Assembly: GCF_018139145.2 (NCBI RefSeq)
Contig: NC_059475.1
Span: 17,860,937 to 17,924,936, forward strand
DNA from: Gymnogyps californianus
Taxonomy: Eukaryota; Chordata; Aves; Accipitriformes; Cathartidae
Direction: 5' to 3'
DNA length: 64,000 nucleotides
The position numbers and the translations under genes are program-made. The notes beneath the pieces are model-generated. The model did not search any database, was not told the origin of the DNA, and saw only the letters and a list, made by a program, of their open reading frames with translations. Shown here piece after piece: positions 51,401 through 62,800 of the stretch (position 1 is the stretch's first letter; each line of letters opens with the position of its first letter).

Positions 51401-54400
51401 GCTGCACCTTGCTTGGGATAATCTCATTTTTAATACAACAACTTGTTCCAGATACAAGCTCGGTATTTTCTTCCCTCCCCATCCTACAACCGCTGCTGTT
51501 TGCCAACATGAGAGCCAGAAGAGCTCCAACCATCGATGGCAGCATCATGCTCATCTCTAGGCTGCATATCCTCATATATTAAATATCCCTGTTTTTTCCG
51601 CTGTAGGTATCCGTGATCTCATGCAGGTTACCCCATTGCTCTTTGCGTGCCCAGCTTGTCAGACAGCAATGTCACAGAGGTTGGGGCCATCGCTCGTCGC
51701 AGATATACCCCAAGTGCCCAGCACAGCTCTCCATTTAAATTTTTGGGGACTACCTTAATGAAAGCAATAATCTAAAAGCTGCAACTTCAGCAATGCCAGC
51801 ACTGCATCGCTCTTAGACCTGCTTTCCACAAGCCGACCTCCCCAGCCAGCCATTCCCCTGCCAGCACGAAGGCACTTGCAGAGGTGCATCACTAGTGCTC
51901 CCCAAGATGGGGCCGGCCCCGGAGTTTGCGCCCTGAGCAGCCTGCTGGCACAGCAGAGGTGGCACAGCAGGCTCCGATGTTTCCTCTTTACTGCTATTTT
52001 CCAGCTTCCAGAGATGTATTGCTTCTTCCACAGACAGCCAGACTTTTCCAGCTGGATCCTGCCTGCCCAAGGCTTGCTCTTCACAGGGACGCCTTTCCCA
52101 CTTGGCACGGCAGGGGGAAGTCCCCATCAGATGCTGCCTAGGGGAGGGAAAAGGCAGCCCCCCAGCCCCCTGAGAGGTAATGGGGTTGTACCCCATGTGA
52201 TGGGGTATCACTGTCTGAGCATCACGATGATGGCGGGTGTGCAGCCCTGGTTTGCTGCCCCATCCACCATGCAGGTAGGGGGGCTCCCTCCCCTATTGAG
52301 CCTCACTGACCGATAGGCTGTTCACCCTAAAATTTCCCAGACCCAGCTGTGGGGCAAGGGAACAAGCCCATCTTTCACAGCTTAGTCACTCCTCCCCTCC
52401 ACAAGAAATTCCCGTGATTTAGGGGTGCAAGGAATGGCCCCGTTCCCCCCTTTAATGCAGGGCACGGAGCATCCGAGCTGCCCCTACCTTTGCCTGCTGC
52501 TCCCCAGATACTCGCTTATGCCAGGACGTACATCACCCCCCATCCCTTCCGCTGTCCCCGGCCCTTTTCCTCCCTTCCCTCCCGTCCCTCCGCCCCTCTC
52601 TGAAATGGGTTTCCTGGCAGGGGGGAGGAAGAGGAGGAAGTAGTCCTGGCTATAGAACGGCTTGCCGGGCACGTCAAAGCGAAGCAGACATCCTGCGGCT
52701 CAAGCCGGCGGAGGAGGGAAGCGGAGGTGCCAGCAGTTTCACAATGCCGTATTTTTAGCAGCGCTGCTTCCCGCGGCCACAGCCAGTCCTGCTGCCGGGA
52801 CACTGCTTCCCACCTCGCGCCTCGCACAGGCTCCAGGGCCGGGAGAAGCTCCTGCCTTACTGGAAAAAAGCCACCGGTGGAGCCTGCGCCATGATGCCTG
52901 TGAAATACCACAGTTACTTACAAGAAGCAGGATGATGCCAAGAAAGCTTAATGGATTTTAGCTGGCTTATGATTCAGGTATGATTTTATGATTAGAGATT
53001 TTTAACAGGTTTTCACGTTGCACAGGCTTGCAGCTTCCCTTGTACCACCTGGAAGCTGAGCTGTTTGGGGGGATGGCACCCAGACCCCACTCGGGGAGCA
53101 CAACCAGAGCTCCCCACGGCTCCTCTCCAGCACAATGTACAAAGTGGCCAAGACAGAGTAAAACCAAATCCCCCTCCTTTTAGGTGTGGGGAACTGGGGC
53201 ACAGAAAGATGAAACAGCTTGCCAAAGGTGAAGCATCTTGCCATACAAGAAGCCCATCGCGCAGCCAGGAAAGAATAGCTAATTTGGGATTGAATGCTTT
53301 GCTCCCAGGTCATTTGTCAGTCTCCAGGTGGAGCAGCAGATATCCTGTTCTCCAGTACGCACAGCGTAAATAATGATACATCACTCTGTTGCTGCACCCA
53401 GCATAAGTGAGGAAAAAAGCGAGGAGCTAGAGATTCTTAACTTGATGAAAATTACCTTTGGAAGGGCAATACAAGCCCCTGCAAGATGCATACTAGGACC
53501 TAACAGGTTCTGCGCTACCATCTTGAGGACCGAGGCAGGAGAGGAGCACGTGACCGTTTGTGGCAGGCGCACACGTACAGGCAGCACCGAGCCTGCCCAC
53601 ACCCTGCACCTCGCTTCCTGGAAAGCAGAAGTTGAATTTCTTTTCTACTACAAATAGATGCGACCTGCAGAAGCGCTGAAAGGGCTCGGAGTGCGGCAGG
53701 GGGCTGAGAGCTGAACGGCAGCCCACGAACCCCGGAACTTTGGTTTGATGCTGCGATGGCCTTCGTGTTACGATGGCGGGACTTCATGCCAAAAGTTCAC
53801 TTAAAATTTTTAAGGCGAGAAGTCCTACAGATTACCCCAGCGCTGCTTGTTGGGGTGGACTGTGGGATGCCCTGGAGCACCAAGACGTCAGGACCCCCGC
53901 AAGACTTTTTGGGGGGGTGTAAGCAGGGGAAGTGACTTAAATCAGACAAACGTTGCAGTTTGACAGCCACACAACGTAAAAGCTTCTCTGCCAAGCTCGG
54001 CACAGGCACTCGCAAACTGCGGTGATGGATAAGGACTCTTCTTGGAAAGTGCAGGCAAGGTCTTTCCACTGCCTTCTGTGGTGATTGTGCTTGACAGCCG
54101 CCAAAGGTCAGGCTGAAAGTTTGCAGGCAAGGCCTGCCCAGGAATTGCAGAAAGGGCGTTCAGGAAGAGCCCCGTGCTCTGCAGGCAGGCGGAGGAAGAC
54201 AGCCTGCAGCCTGTGCTCCACTCCCAACAGCGCAGCCACAGCCACCTTCCAGCAGTGGCTATTAATAGAGCTGCCGGCTGGGGCGAAATTCTCTGCTGAT
54301 GCCTATAGTTACCAGCCCCACAACACTGCGGGGCTTTTCAAAACAAGCTCCAGGGGAACACTCCCAGAGGAGCAGCATGCCAGAGGCCAAATAAAGCTTG

Positions 54401-57400
54401 ATGAATGGGAGGAGAGCGGGAATCCAGCACCAAAATCCAGGAGCGGGTTCCTCTGACAGGGAGCACTGAGCCTGCAGGCAGCTCCCCGCCTGCCACAGCC
54501 TGATCCCCTCTGCAGACAGAAGTATCACTATGCATTGACATCTACCAGCAGGGTTTAATTGCCCTCAGCAGAGAGGAAAACAATTTCAGATATCGCTTTA
54601 AAATTAATTTGGCCCCACATGTAAGCATTTAACTACAATGGTAATACAACTGCTTTCCCTTTTTAATAATAGAGTGAAAGGCACTTGCACAGTACAGGAT
54701 CAAAGTGTTTCTCAAGGCATTGTACGTGGGTTAATGCTCTTGCAGGAGATAAGCATTACGGTGGTTGATAGAATAACCTCAGGAAAACAGAGCAATCCCC
54801 CCTCCAGCCACCAGCGATGCTCCCTCCTTGTGACTGCAGCCCAGCCCATTAACTGAAATCACGTACTCCCATAGGGCTGGGCATCGGTCTCTTCAAAAGA
54901 CCTGCTTAAATAATCTTCTGCATGCAGAAACTTCAGAAGAGGTTTTGTAGGTGATGGTAGGACTGTGTTCTCTTGACAGAGAGCCCAGAAACACATCCCA
55001 GAGAGCCATCAGCAGGAAAACTTGGGTCCAGGTACTGAGCCTGCTAAGAAAACCTCTCCCTTGCCCTTCAGAGACAGGCATTAAATAGCTGCACGTGGAA
55101 ATATGCTTGCCTGTACGTTGTCCCAGGATACCAAACCCAAAATTGGTAGAAGATGATGCTGGGCCAGCATCACATCCTTGCTGCTCGCAAGGCTCTCTGT
55201 GATTCCCAGGGAGACCAATAACCACACTCCACAGCAGAGCAGCCTGCTAGCCACTATCACTAATAGCATTTCAGCAGCACTCAGCGCAAGCCTGCACCCA
55301 GAACAAAATGCAACGTACTCTGTCAGTCCAGGGAGTTACTTCAAACCTGTGCTTCAGGGCTGCATGCCGCATGAACCACCAGCTCTTCCACTCTCCGTTT
55401 AAACCTGTGAACAGCAGTACCCAGCCGCCCTCCTCGTCACATCAAGAGGGTCATGAGCCGCTCAGAAAAGTTGCCACCGTGGGACCACCACCACAGAGAG
55501 CTGCCACCTCCCTCCACTGTCACCTCTCGTCACCAAAGCCAAGTATCTTTGTGCATGCTTTGCGGATTCCAGGGGACAGCCAACAGATTTTCCACTGTTG
55601 CACAAGAAAATACTCAACTCCTCCACCCTTCCCCTTCTGATCACCACTGTTGAGACAGACTTTCACTTCTACCTTCCCTCTGCTCTTGCCTTTCCTCCCC
55701 TCAACACAAGCAAGACAAAAGAGTTACGCAGTGCCTGGAAAATGGCATTAGGAGCAAGCTCTTCCTTTTAATTAGACAACTCTCTGGTAGGGCAGTCAGC
55801 GGTGCTCTAGACCTGGAAGGCTGCCACGGGCTGTATTAGCTAATAAGCTGGGCGATCCTTCTCCAAGCAAGCCAATTTCTCCTTGGTTATGTTTAATTAC
55901 ATTTTAAAATAGCTCTCTGGCTTCCTTCGGCCTCTCCAGGGACTCTTTGCAGCAGTGGTCAGTTCAGCCCCATGCGCTGAGCTCTGCTATCGGATTCGGA
56001 TAATTCAGGAGAGCAGTCGAAGTCCGGCCGTCTACTGAGAGTAGGATGGAGAAGCAGCTCCACCCCGCCACGTGCCCAGCCCAGCCCCGCTCCGCTCTGG
56101 GCTGCAGGGTGAGCTGGGACTGCCCATCGCACCAGTAATGGGTACCACCAATGCTCCCTCTCGCAGGGCAGGGAAGCAGAGCATCACTTCACCACTGGCC
56201 ACCCCAAGGTTTCAGGACAAGTTTGCAGCACAGAAAAGCTTTTGTCTTACCAGCCCTATGTTTTACTAAGCAGGTGAGATCCTTAGGTGCTGCCCATGGC
56301 TTCCACTGCTTCGGTCAGCAGATGCTGCTGTGAAACACACAGGGACCCTTTCTTTCCCGGGATGGGCACCCGTTTGCATGTGTGGTCCATGCAGTGGCCA
56401 CTGCTCCCTCCTTGAGGGCCACCCCGGACCGAGCAGGTAACCCCAGCAAGCCTGCCATTTTCTTTTCAAAAAAATGCATGCACAAAGGAAAAACAACCCC
56501 AAAAATAAAATAAAAATGAAACATCTCGGGCAGAGAGGGCTGCCGAGGTGCCCCAGGGAGCTGACAGCGGGGCCGCCTTTTCCTTTTGCTTTTCAACACA
56601 GCAGCTTTGTGAAACTCCCCCTGCACTGCCAGGGGAAGAATGGGGGGGGAAGCCAGAAGGGTGTCAGCTTATTTACATTCCAGCAGGACAGCAAGGCTAC
56701 TTTAAAAAGTTATCGGAGTTTCTTATTTGTTAACACCATTAAGGCTGAGAATTGCTTCCTTTCTTCCTCTTGGGCACTGGAGCAAGCTCATGTGCAGCAC
56801 GATGAGGAGCCTGCAAAACTTTGGGCTCTGCCTCCTGCTTGTTTTCATCAACAGCACCCAACCTTGGCTGGGCGTAAGGCAAATGATAAGCAAACGATAA
56901 GCAAATAAGCACAAAGAGCCCAGCAGCCCTTGCATGCTAACCAGCTGGCAGGACCACAGGGCTGCGAGTGCCCCATCTCGCACCTCCCTGGGGTCAGAGC
57001 TGGGGTCCCGACACAGCCACCCTGCAGCAAGGGTGCTCAGCACTGTGTCCGGCCTTTAAATGCCACCCCGTAAAAAGGATCTTTGCGCTTCAGTGGCGAC
57101 CAAGGCATCCCTCCCCAGCTGGGGATGCAAGGTTGGCTGCTAACCACGTTCGCATGGCGGTAAACCTAAATTTCCCCTTGACTACTGGTTTAAAAAAACA
57201 ACACAAAAGGGCTTGAAAACCGTAAGACCTGGTGTTCAACCACCCTTTAGCTGGCCAGCCTCACAGAAAGCATTGTTAATTCGAACAAAGCCCGGGCTCC
57301 CCATCCGCACCAAAGGTGGTCCGAGGGGACTGGCCGCAGGCGAGCCCAGCACTGGGAGGTGTTTTGGGGAGCCGCTGGGTCCCAGCTCACAGGCACCCCT

Positions 57401-59413
57401 CCTCGGGAGGAGCTGGAGCATCTCCCCCCAGCGCTCAGAGGGAATAGGCGTTGGCTCGCTCTGAAGGGTAGAGCAAGGCACCATAAGTCCTAATAGGGAA
57501 ATTGCTATTCCTCTTGGAAGCAAAATGCCCATTTATAAAAGATAAGCTGTTTCGCAAACACAGATTGGGGTGAGCGAGTGAGCTTGCTCAGGAGCGGCGG
57601 CTGTGCAGACTCCTCGGCATCCTTCCTGCTGCCCAGCAGACCCTTCCTCCCTTGCATCCACACCCGGCGGCTTCAGCGACAAGAATGGCAGGAAATTGGG
57701 ACCAGAAGGGAAGAAAAAGCCCCAGGATAAGCGAGATAACTCGGAAGGAACAACACTTCAGAGAAAAGCCTACCCACCTCCATCCTGCCATTTTAAGGGT
57801 GGAGGAAGAGGTTAAAAAAAAAAACCCAGGACTGTCCCGCATTCATCTTGCAGCTGGCAACGCATCAGGTATCAATTAACACCACTGCGTCAGAGCTCGT
57901 CATTTCTCCCTTGGTCAGTGTTATACCCAGAAACGAGGCAAAGAAGCCTGAAATCAGGCCAGATTTGACAGCGCTCACTCCCACGCAGCAGTAAGCCCTA
58001 CACCTCCCAGAGGTGGGGACCCCCCAAGAGCTTCACCGTGCACCCCCAAGGAGAAGGCGGCAGGCAGAGGCTCCAGCTGGGCAGAGTAGCTCCTGCTGCC
58101 GAGGCAGGGTTTGCTCTGGAAGGCATTGCTCCCCTCCCCACCTCTCCAGCCCTCCTTGCTGTGTTCGCTGCTGCAAGCAAACATTAAGAAAAACCCCAAA
58201 CCCCTTGTCAACAGTGTAGGGTGTCAGACAAGGGGCGCATCCTGACCACGCAGCCAGTGCTCAGCAAGCAGTGCCTTGCCTCTGCAGGGTGGGGTCGGGC
58301 TTGCTTGCGAGAAAAATAGCATTTTGGGGAATGGAAAATAGCCTATTTAAAAAATAAAAAAAAAAGCAGCCTGCTTGGGCACATTTTGTTGCTCCCCGGC
58401 ACAGGAGCAGGGAGAGAGTGTTTCTTGCCATGCCAGCCCCTTGCTGCCGGAGGGTGTTTCCAACTGGGACAAACCTGGTTTGCAGGGAAACTGGGATACG
58501 TTGCGTTTTGCTAAATTAGCCGCATGTCTGGATGGATTATTTCATGAGAAACTTTCTCAGGAAAGGCAACCTCTCCAGCCTGGGTAAAATTTGCATCCTA
58601 AAATAACGTCCCAGGCAGCAGAGGCAGCAGTCCCCAACTCAGGCACAATCCAACGCGGGCATCGAGGCCAGCTCCCGACATGGTGCCAGGGCCGTCGAAC
58701 CCTGTCCGCTCTCTGCCAGCTCTCGTGGCGGGGAGGACAAAACCAGCCCTGATCGCCCATATTTTTTGAACACCCTCTCCTCTCTGGCTCCTCTGCGGCG
58801 GATGGCTAGGCCAGCGCCTCTCCTCCCTCCGCCTGGCAGCATCCATCCCTCCCTCCTCGGCTGGCTGAGAAACGCCGCTGTCCTCAGCACAGACCCACAG
58901 CAACAGGGGGTTTGGGAGCGGCAGCCCTCGGAGGGGACACCGACCCGCTGCAGCCCCCGCCCCACCCAGCTCTGCCCCCGGCGCGGGAGCAAGGCACCCC
59001 CACCTGCCACTCGGAAAGGATGCATATAAACATATCTGTCTCTCTATATCTATATAAAAAATATATATCAATATACATGTGCAAATAAATAAATATATAA
59101 ATACATGCATGCACGCATAAAAAAAAAAGCAAAGGGTAAGCAGCGCCCCCTCCCAAAAAAACCCCCAAACCCAAAGGAACCCCTAAGGCACATCCCAGGC
59201 GGCAAGTCTTAATGCTGGGGGGGGGGGGGGGGGGGGCGAGAAAGAGGTTAAAACGAGGCGCAGGCTGACGAGCCATATTGGAGCCCCGTTATTTAAAGCG
59301 CTGGGGTGGCTCAGCGCCCCCCCCCCCCCCGCTGCCCCGAGGCTCACCCAGAAGATGAAGTTGAAGACGAAGAGGAGGTATTTGATGCACTTGGTGCAGC
59401 CTTCCACCCCCAT
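27426..59413 (-). CDS. CD81: CD81 tetraspanin, complete, eight coding exons
   Basis: CD81 is a four-helix tetraspanin that organises membrane microdomains, partners CD19 in B cells and EWI proteins, and acts in cell fusion and migration. Exons (high to low): 59348-59413, 47932-48046, 35591-35688, 32549-32623, 29650-29757, 28611-28712, 28189-28278, 27426-27488. They sum to 717 bases, 238 residues plus stop (human 236). TM1 lies at about 12-35, TM2 61-83, TM3 90-112, the large extracellular loop about 113-203, TM4 204-226. Loop cysteines: CCG at 157-159, C176 in LCP, C192. CTKC at 6-9 and CC near the C terminus are likely palmitoylated. E221 matches the cholesterol-site glutamate 219 of human CD81. 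The tail IRNSSVY is identical to human. The ATG has a perfect gccgccATGG context. The 11 kb first intron and the exon pattern match mammalian CD81. Confidence 0.98.
28189..28278 (-). CDS. CD81: CD81 exon 7: last loop cysteine and TM4
   Basis: The acceptor ctgcttcag and donor ATCATG|gtaagc bound 30 codons: [20 protein letters not shown] then [12 protein letters not shown]4 is identical to the mammalian sequence as I recall it; the first residues (SSN) replace mammalian ED before the loop cysteine and add one residue. Confidence 0.97.
28611..28712 (-). CDS. CD81: CD81 exon 6: variable head of the large extracellular loop
   Basis: The acceptor ctctccatgtag and donor TTTGAG|gtaggc bound 34 codons: [20 protein letters not shown] then [17 protein letters not shown] and LCP are kept with the same spacing as human, but most residues between them differ. 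Confidence 0.96.
28713..32548 (-). other. CD81 introns 4 and 5 (around exon 5)
   Basis: Non-coding sequence flanking exon 5 (29650-29757). No recognisable repeat, RNA gene or extra exon; open frames here are short and of chance type. Confidence 0.6.
29650..29757 (-). CDS. CD81: CD81 exon 5: first half of the large extracellular loop
   Basis: The acceptor tctttcctag and donor GAAACG|gtaaga bound 36 codons: [20 protein letters not shown], then [16 protein letters not shown]. The flanks are conserved; the middle MAESETNNG replaces human VDDDANNA and is one residue longer. Confidence 0.96.
32549..32623 (-). CDS. CD81: CD81 exon 4: TM3
   Basis: The acceptor tctttgcag and donor GACCAA|gtaaga bound 25 codons: [20 protein letters not shown] then VNKDQ, identical to human as recalled. 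Confidence 0.98.
32624..35590 (-). other. CD81 intron 3
   Basis: About 3 kb of mixed-composition intron. No repeat or extra exon recognised. The frames at 33058-33693 and 33660-34094 are chance open stretches on the opposite strand. Confidence 0.6.
35591..35688 (-). CDS. CD81: CD81 exon 3: TM2 and the short inner loop
   Basis: The acceptor ctcccttgcag and donor GGAACG|gtaaga. It completes the split glycine and encodes [20 protein letters not shown] then [12 protein letters not shown], with the tetraspanin signature GFLGCYGA. Confidence 0.98.
37160..37440. promoter_or_regulatory. Internal CpG-rich patch with a TATA/MEF2-like box
   Basis: About 20 CpGs in roughly 150 bases (37170-37320), next to a ctatatttag element at about 37299-37308 that fits both a weak TATA box and the MEF2 consensus YTAWWWWTAR. 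The block follows directly on a 1 kb AT-rich stretch. A candidate alternative promoter or enhancer in CD81 intron 2. Confidence 0.45.
38412..38640 (-). repeat. CR1 LINE 3' end
   Basis: The + strand reads catagagcagcccaggttag then aagggacctcaaaagatcat and ctggtccaacc, later ggggaggttgttccagtga and tttctcactgtaaaaaatg: the reverse complement of the CR1 3' region. Sense is on the minus strand, as CD81. 5'-truncated, moderately diverged. Confidence 0.9.
47932..48046 (-). CDS. CD81: CD81 exon 2: rest of TM1 and small extracellular loop
   Basis: The acceptor ctttctccccag and donor TACGTCG|gtaagt. It encodes [20 protein letters not shown] then [18 protein letters not shown], ending one base into a glycine codon. 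Confidence 0.97.
59027..59120. repeat. AT-rich simple sequence
   Basis: Low-complexity run of tatata, aataaa and catgca units inside the otherwise GC-rich 5' end of CD81 intron 1. Confidence 0.7.
59217..59236 (+). repeat. G20 homopolymer
   Basis: Twenty consecutive G on the + strand, about 110 bases inside CD81 intron 1 (C on the transcribed-sense strand). Confidence 0.95.
59317..59330 (+). repeat. C14 homopolymer next to the exon 1 donor
   Basis: Fourteen C on the + strand, so fourteen G in the CD81 pre-mRNA starting 18 bases after exon 1. G-runs next to a donor can bind hnRNP H or form a G-quadruplex. Confidence 0.95.
59348..59413 (-). CDS. CD81: CD81 exon 1 coding part: N terminus and start of TM1
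   Basis: ATG at 59413 in a perfect Kozak context; 22 codons [22 protein letters not shown] end at donor TTCTGG|gtgagc. CTKC holds the N-terminal palmitoylation cysteines. Confidence 0.98.
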
Positions 59414-59640
59414 GGCGGCGGGCGAGGCGGGCAGCGGCGGCGGCGACGGCTCCCCTCAATCTCTGCGGCCGGGCTGGGGCGGCGGTGGCGGCGCGGGCAG
59501 AGATAGCCCGCCCCGCCCCTCCGCTCCGAACGCCCCGCCTCCGGGCACGCCCCGGGCACGCCCCCCCCGCCGCCCGCGCCGGGGGAGGGAGGTCGGCACA
59601 CACCGCCCCCCACCCCTTCCCGAAACCTGGGGCAGTCCTC

Positions 59641-59878
59641 TTCCTCCCCCTTTTTTTTCTTTTTTATTTTTTCTTCGCCCCCTTTTTTCCTTTTTTTCTT
59701 TTTCCTTTTTTCTTTTTTCTTTTTTCCTTCTCCCCCTTTTTCCTTTTTTCCCTTTTTCTTTTTTGTTATCTTCCTCCCCTTTTTTCCTTTTTTCTTTTCT
59801 CTTCTCCCCCTTTTTTCTTTTTCTTTTCTCTGTCACCCTTTTTTCTTTTTTCCTTTTTTTTCCTTTTTCCTTTTTTTT
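59641..59878 (+). repeat. Polypyrimidine (T/C) tract upstream of CD81
   Basis: About 238 bases of T and C with only six purines (59666, 59677, 59765, 59768, 59832, 59835). The longest pure run is 59678-59764. Built of tttttcc/ttttttc/ccccc units. It lies 228 bases upstream of the CD81 ATG. The lysine-rich frame on the other strand is an artefact of this repeat. Confidence 0.9.
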
Positions 59879-62800
59879 GGTGGTTTTGTTTATATGTTTG
59901 GGTTTTTTCCCCCTTTTCTCCTCTTTTTCCCACCCACCAGGGGCAGCTCACAACAAAGAGTTTCCTACACGCAAGTGGCAGCCACGGGGATGGGTGTTGG
60001 GGGGCCGTAGCACCACCATCTCCTAAACCTGACCACCATCCCTTAAATCTCACCGCTGTCCCCTAAACCTCACCAGGCAGCCCAGGGTGCGGGGAGAAAC
60101 CGCTGTGAACGGGTGCAGGGTGCAGCAGGATTTGAATTTCTATATACAGAAGTTTGAGGGTGCATCCATGAGGGGACCTCCTTCCCCCCCAAAAAAGAAG
60201 AAAGGATTTTTACATTAAAACTTGCGGTTTGAAACTCAGAGAAGCATTTCCTCATTCGTTTCCCCCTCCTTTTTTATCCTAAGCTCTGACCTGCCAAACA
60301 CTTTTTGCCTAAGCTTGTGGCTTTATTACTGCAAGCAATTGCATTAAGTTCAGTAGAACCACTCAGAATGTTTTCCCTTGGTTATTGGGTCACGTGAGCA
60401 TCTGGGGGGCTTCAGGGCTGTCCACCAAAGAGATTTGGGTCACACGTGTCAACAGTTCAAGTAAGGCTCACATCATGGCTTAGAAATTTTAGTTAAATTT
60501 TAGTTTAAAAAAACCAAAGCTGTGCAACAGAAGCACGAGGAAATTTCCCAATCTTTTGGCCGAAACAGACTTTGGCCCGCTTTCTCATCCCTAGAAACAT
60601 AAGTTGCTCTCACCCTACGTTATGCTTCCAGCAAGCTCATTTGCTTCTTCTAGGGGCAGGATAATAAGTCACATAATCAGAGCGTAAGAGGACTTCCGGT
60701 AAAGGCAGCAGCTAGCAGCTCCAGCAAAGGTCGGGACTTTGCCATGCTAAATATGAACTTGGTGCCTGCCTGCAGCGTTGTATGTGGAAACCTGCCCTCT
60801 TTCTGCCTGGGCACTTTCCTCTAGCAAAAGCATTGCAGGGAGCAGCTTCTGAGCCAGACATTTTCACACTCAATGGAGTCTTCCCTGCCATGCATCCCGT
60901 AAGCAGGTATGTGCTGTTAGCTAAGCACACATTTCCTACACATGTACGCTGAAAATGAGTCAACTTGTTCCAAAACCATCCCATTGCTTTCAGGGATGAG
61001 TTGGTCCAGGGCTCCGTTGTGTTCATCAAACCATTCTTTGCCCCTCAGTAACAGCCCACGACGCTCCGTGGCGGCGGGGACCAGGGATGAATAGAAGTTG
61101 GGCCCATTCCCCAATTACTTATGCTGTATACATCCCTGATTGCGGGCTTGCCATGGATGCGTAAACCCTTTGTCTCTAAGCCACATTCACTCATCCAGCC
61201 CTACCAACGCAGCTGGAGGTTCAGGAGGCTATTTATGCATGTAACTGCTATCCCAAATTACCAGTATGACCCATCTGATTATGGCAATAGCTGTAATCCT
61301 GTGTGGCTCCTGCTCATCAATCCAAAGGATAACGGCAGGATCCCGAAGCTGCTCACTTGCTACATTATAGCGTCCCACAACATCTTTTTTTCTGCATCTT
61401 CATCCCTTCCAGCTATAAATATTAAAACAAAAGCACACCACCACCACTACCTCCCAAACAAACAGAGAGGTTGAAGATAGGAGGCTACATGGACGAAGGA
61501 ACCTCTCGTGCACTTATGTGGCTGTTTCCAGAAAAACTCGGAGGCGTCACTTGGAGAGCCTGTGTGAGGGAGAGGAAGGAACCAGCCGCAAACCGATAAG
61601 GCCTTCAGCAGCAGCAGCCCGTCTGGCTACTAAGAAAAATGACTCTCAAATCACCTTTTGTGCACTGGAGAGCAGGCAACCCCAGCTGCAATCACTGCCA
61701 CAAAGTTGGCATTGAAACTGCTTCTAGGGAACTTGGGATTGCTTTTTTTTTTGGTCACTTTTGCTTTTCTTTTCTTGCTTTCTGCCTTTTTTTCTCTTAC
61801 GTTGGGAAGCGAAGGAAAAAGGAAAACAAGAAATAAATGTTTTCACACTCTCCAAAAATTGTATTAGCAAACAATTTGGTTTGGAGCTAACACAGTCCCA
61901 TTTCTGGGACCTTCCTTCAGGTTGTCTTGGAGCACGTTCTGCCCAGGGCACAGGTACAGATGTGGCTCTGGCAGGGGGAGCAGGGGCACAGCCCCACAAT
62001 CTCCTACATCAAGAAGCTCCCACGTACAGGCTAAAGCCCACTGGGTCTAAACTGGGTTCACCCATCTGGCCATATCAACAAAGTCCTCTCCAAACCTTGG
62101 AAGTGGAAAAGGATTTCAAGCGTTGTCCAAATATTTTGTTTGTTTGTTTGTTTGTTTTTTAAGCAGCTCAGCTCAGTACGTTTGAAAACTTTGACCTTAA
62201 CGTACAGGAAGAAAAAAACCACCACCGTGGCACAGCATCAAGATAACCTATACTGTTTCCCAAGATTACGTGTGATTTCAGATATTGTATATTCATTTGT
62301 CATGCTGTACTACTTGCTGTACAGTCCATAAAGTACCAGAACTGCGTTTCAAAGACTCTCAGCGGCTTTATCAGCTCTTTATAAAACGCTGCTGTATAAA
62401 TAAGTAAAACTAATTTGCACAAATTCAGTTCATGTATCGGTGTCACATGCTGGTGTCGAGTGTAAGCACTATGAATAGGGCTGATGACTTCCCTCTTTAG
62501 GAGGATGGGCTCGGTTGGAGTGCTCAGCAGTGCGCCATGCTGATGCATAGTCGTTTACAGAGCAGCCGGCTGCAGACAGGTCTGTGAAGAAGCTACCTAC
62601 TTCCCAAGCCTTGCATCACTGAGACAAAAAAGTAAACTCTAAAAAAATAAAAAAAAAAGAGCCCCAAAACCCCAAATAAAAAAATCCCCCTGCCCCCAAG
62701 CGGCCATTTGAATTTCCTTTCGCAATTGAGTTTGCAGGCAGAGTGAAGCAGCAGAGAGTGGAGGAACTTGCAGTGTTTTTCCTCCGTCTGCTGAGTTTGG

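Larger units (their letters stand above)
48047..59347 (-). other. CD81 intron 1 (11.3 kb)
   Basis: GC-rich first intron, long as in mammals. It holds no convincing exon. Near its 5' end are an AT-rich simple stretch (about 59027-59120), a G20 run (59217-59236) and a C14 run (59317-59330). Frames such as 50033-50659 are chance. Confidence 0.6.
58600..59640 (-). promoter_or_regulatory. CpG-island promoter and 5' UTR of CD81
   Basis: CpG-dense sequence spanning exon 1, with GC boxes (cccgccccgcccctcc near 59508-59523) and GCC/GCG repeats. No TATA box seen. The transcription start is presumably between 59420 and 59620. Confidence 0.75.

Noticed and set aside
59456..59836. Lysine-rich 126-codon minus frame
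   Set aside because: It is a translation of the polypurine side of a simple repeat.
59355..60066. Phe/Leu-rich + strand frames that look like membrane proteins
   Set aside because: Phe, Ser, Leu and Pro come from the T/C tract; they also overlap CD81 exon 1 in antisense.
60712..61114. Minus frames with plausible residue composition upstream of CD81
   Set aside because: Searched for tetraspanin (TSPAN32) signatures such as CCG and GFLGC-type motifs and found none; no good splice sites.
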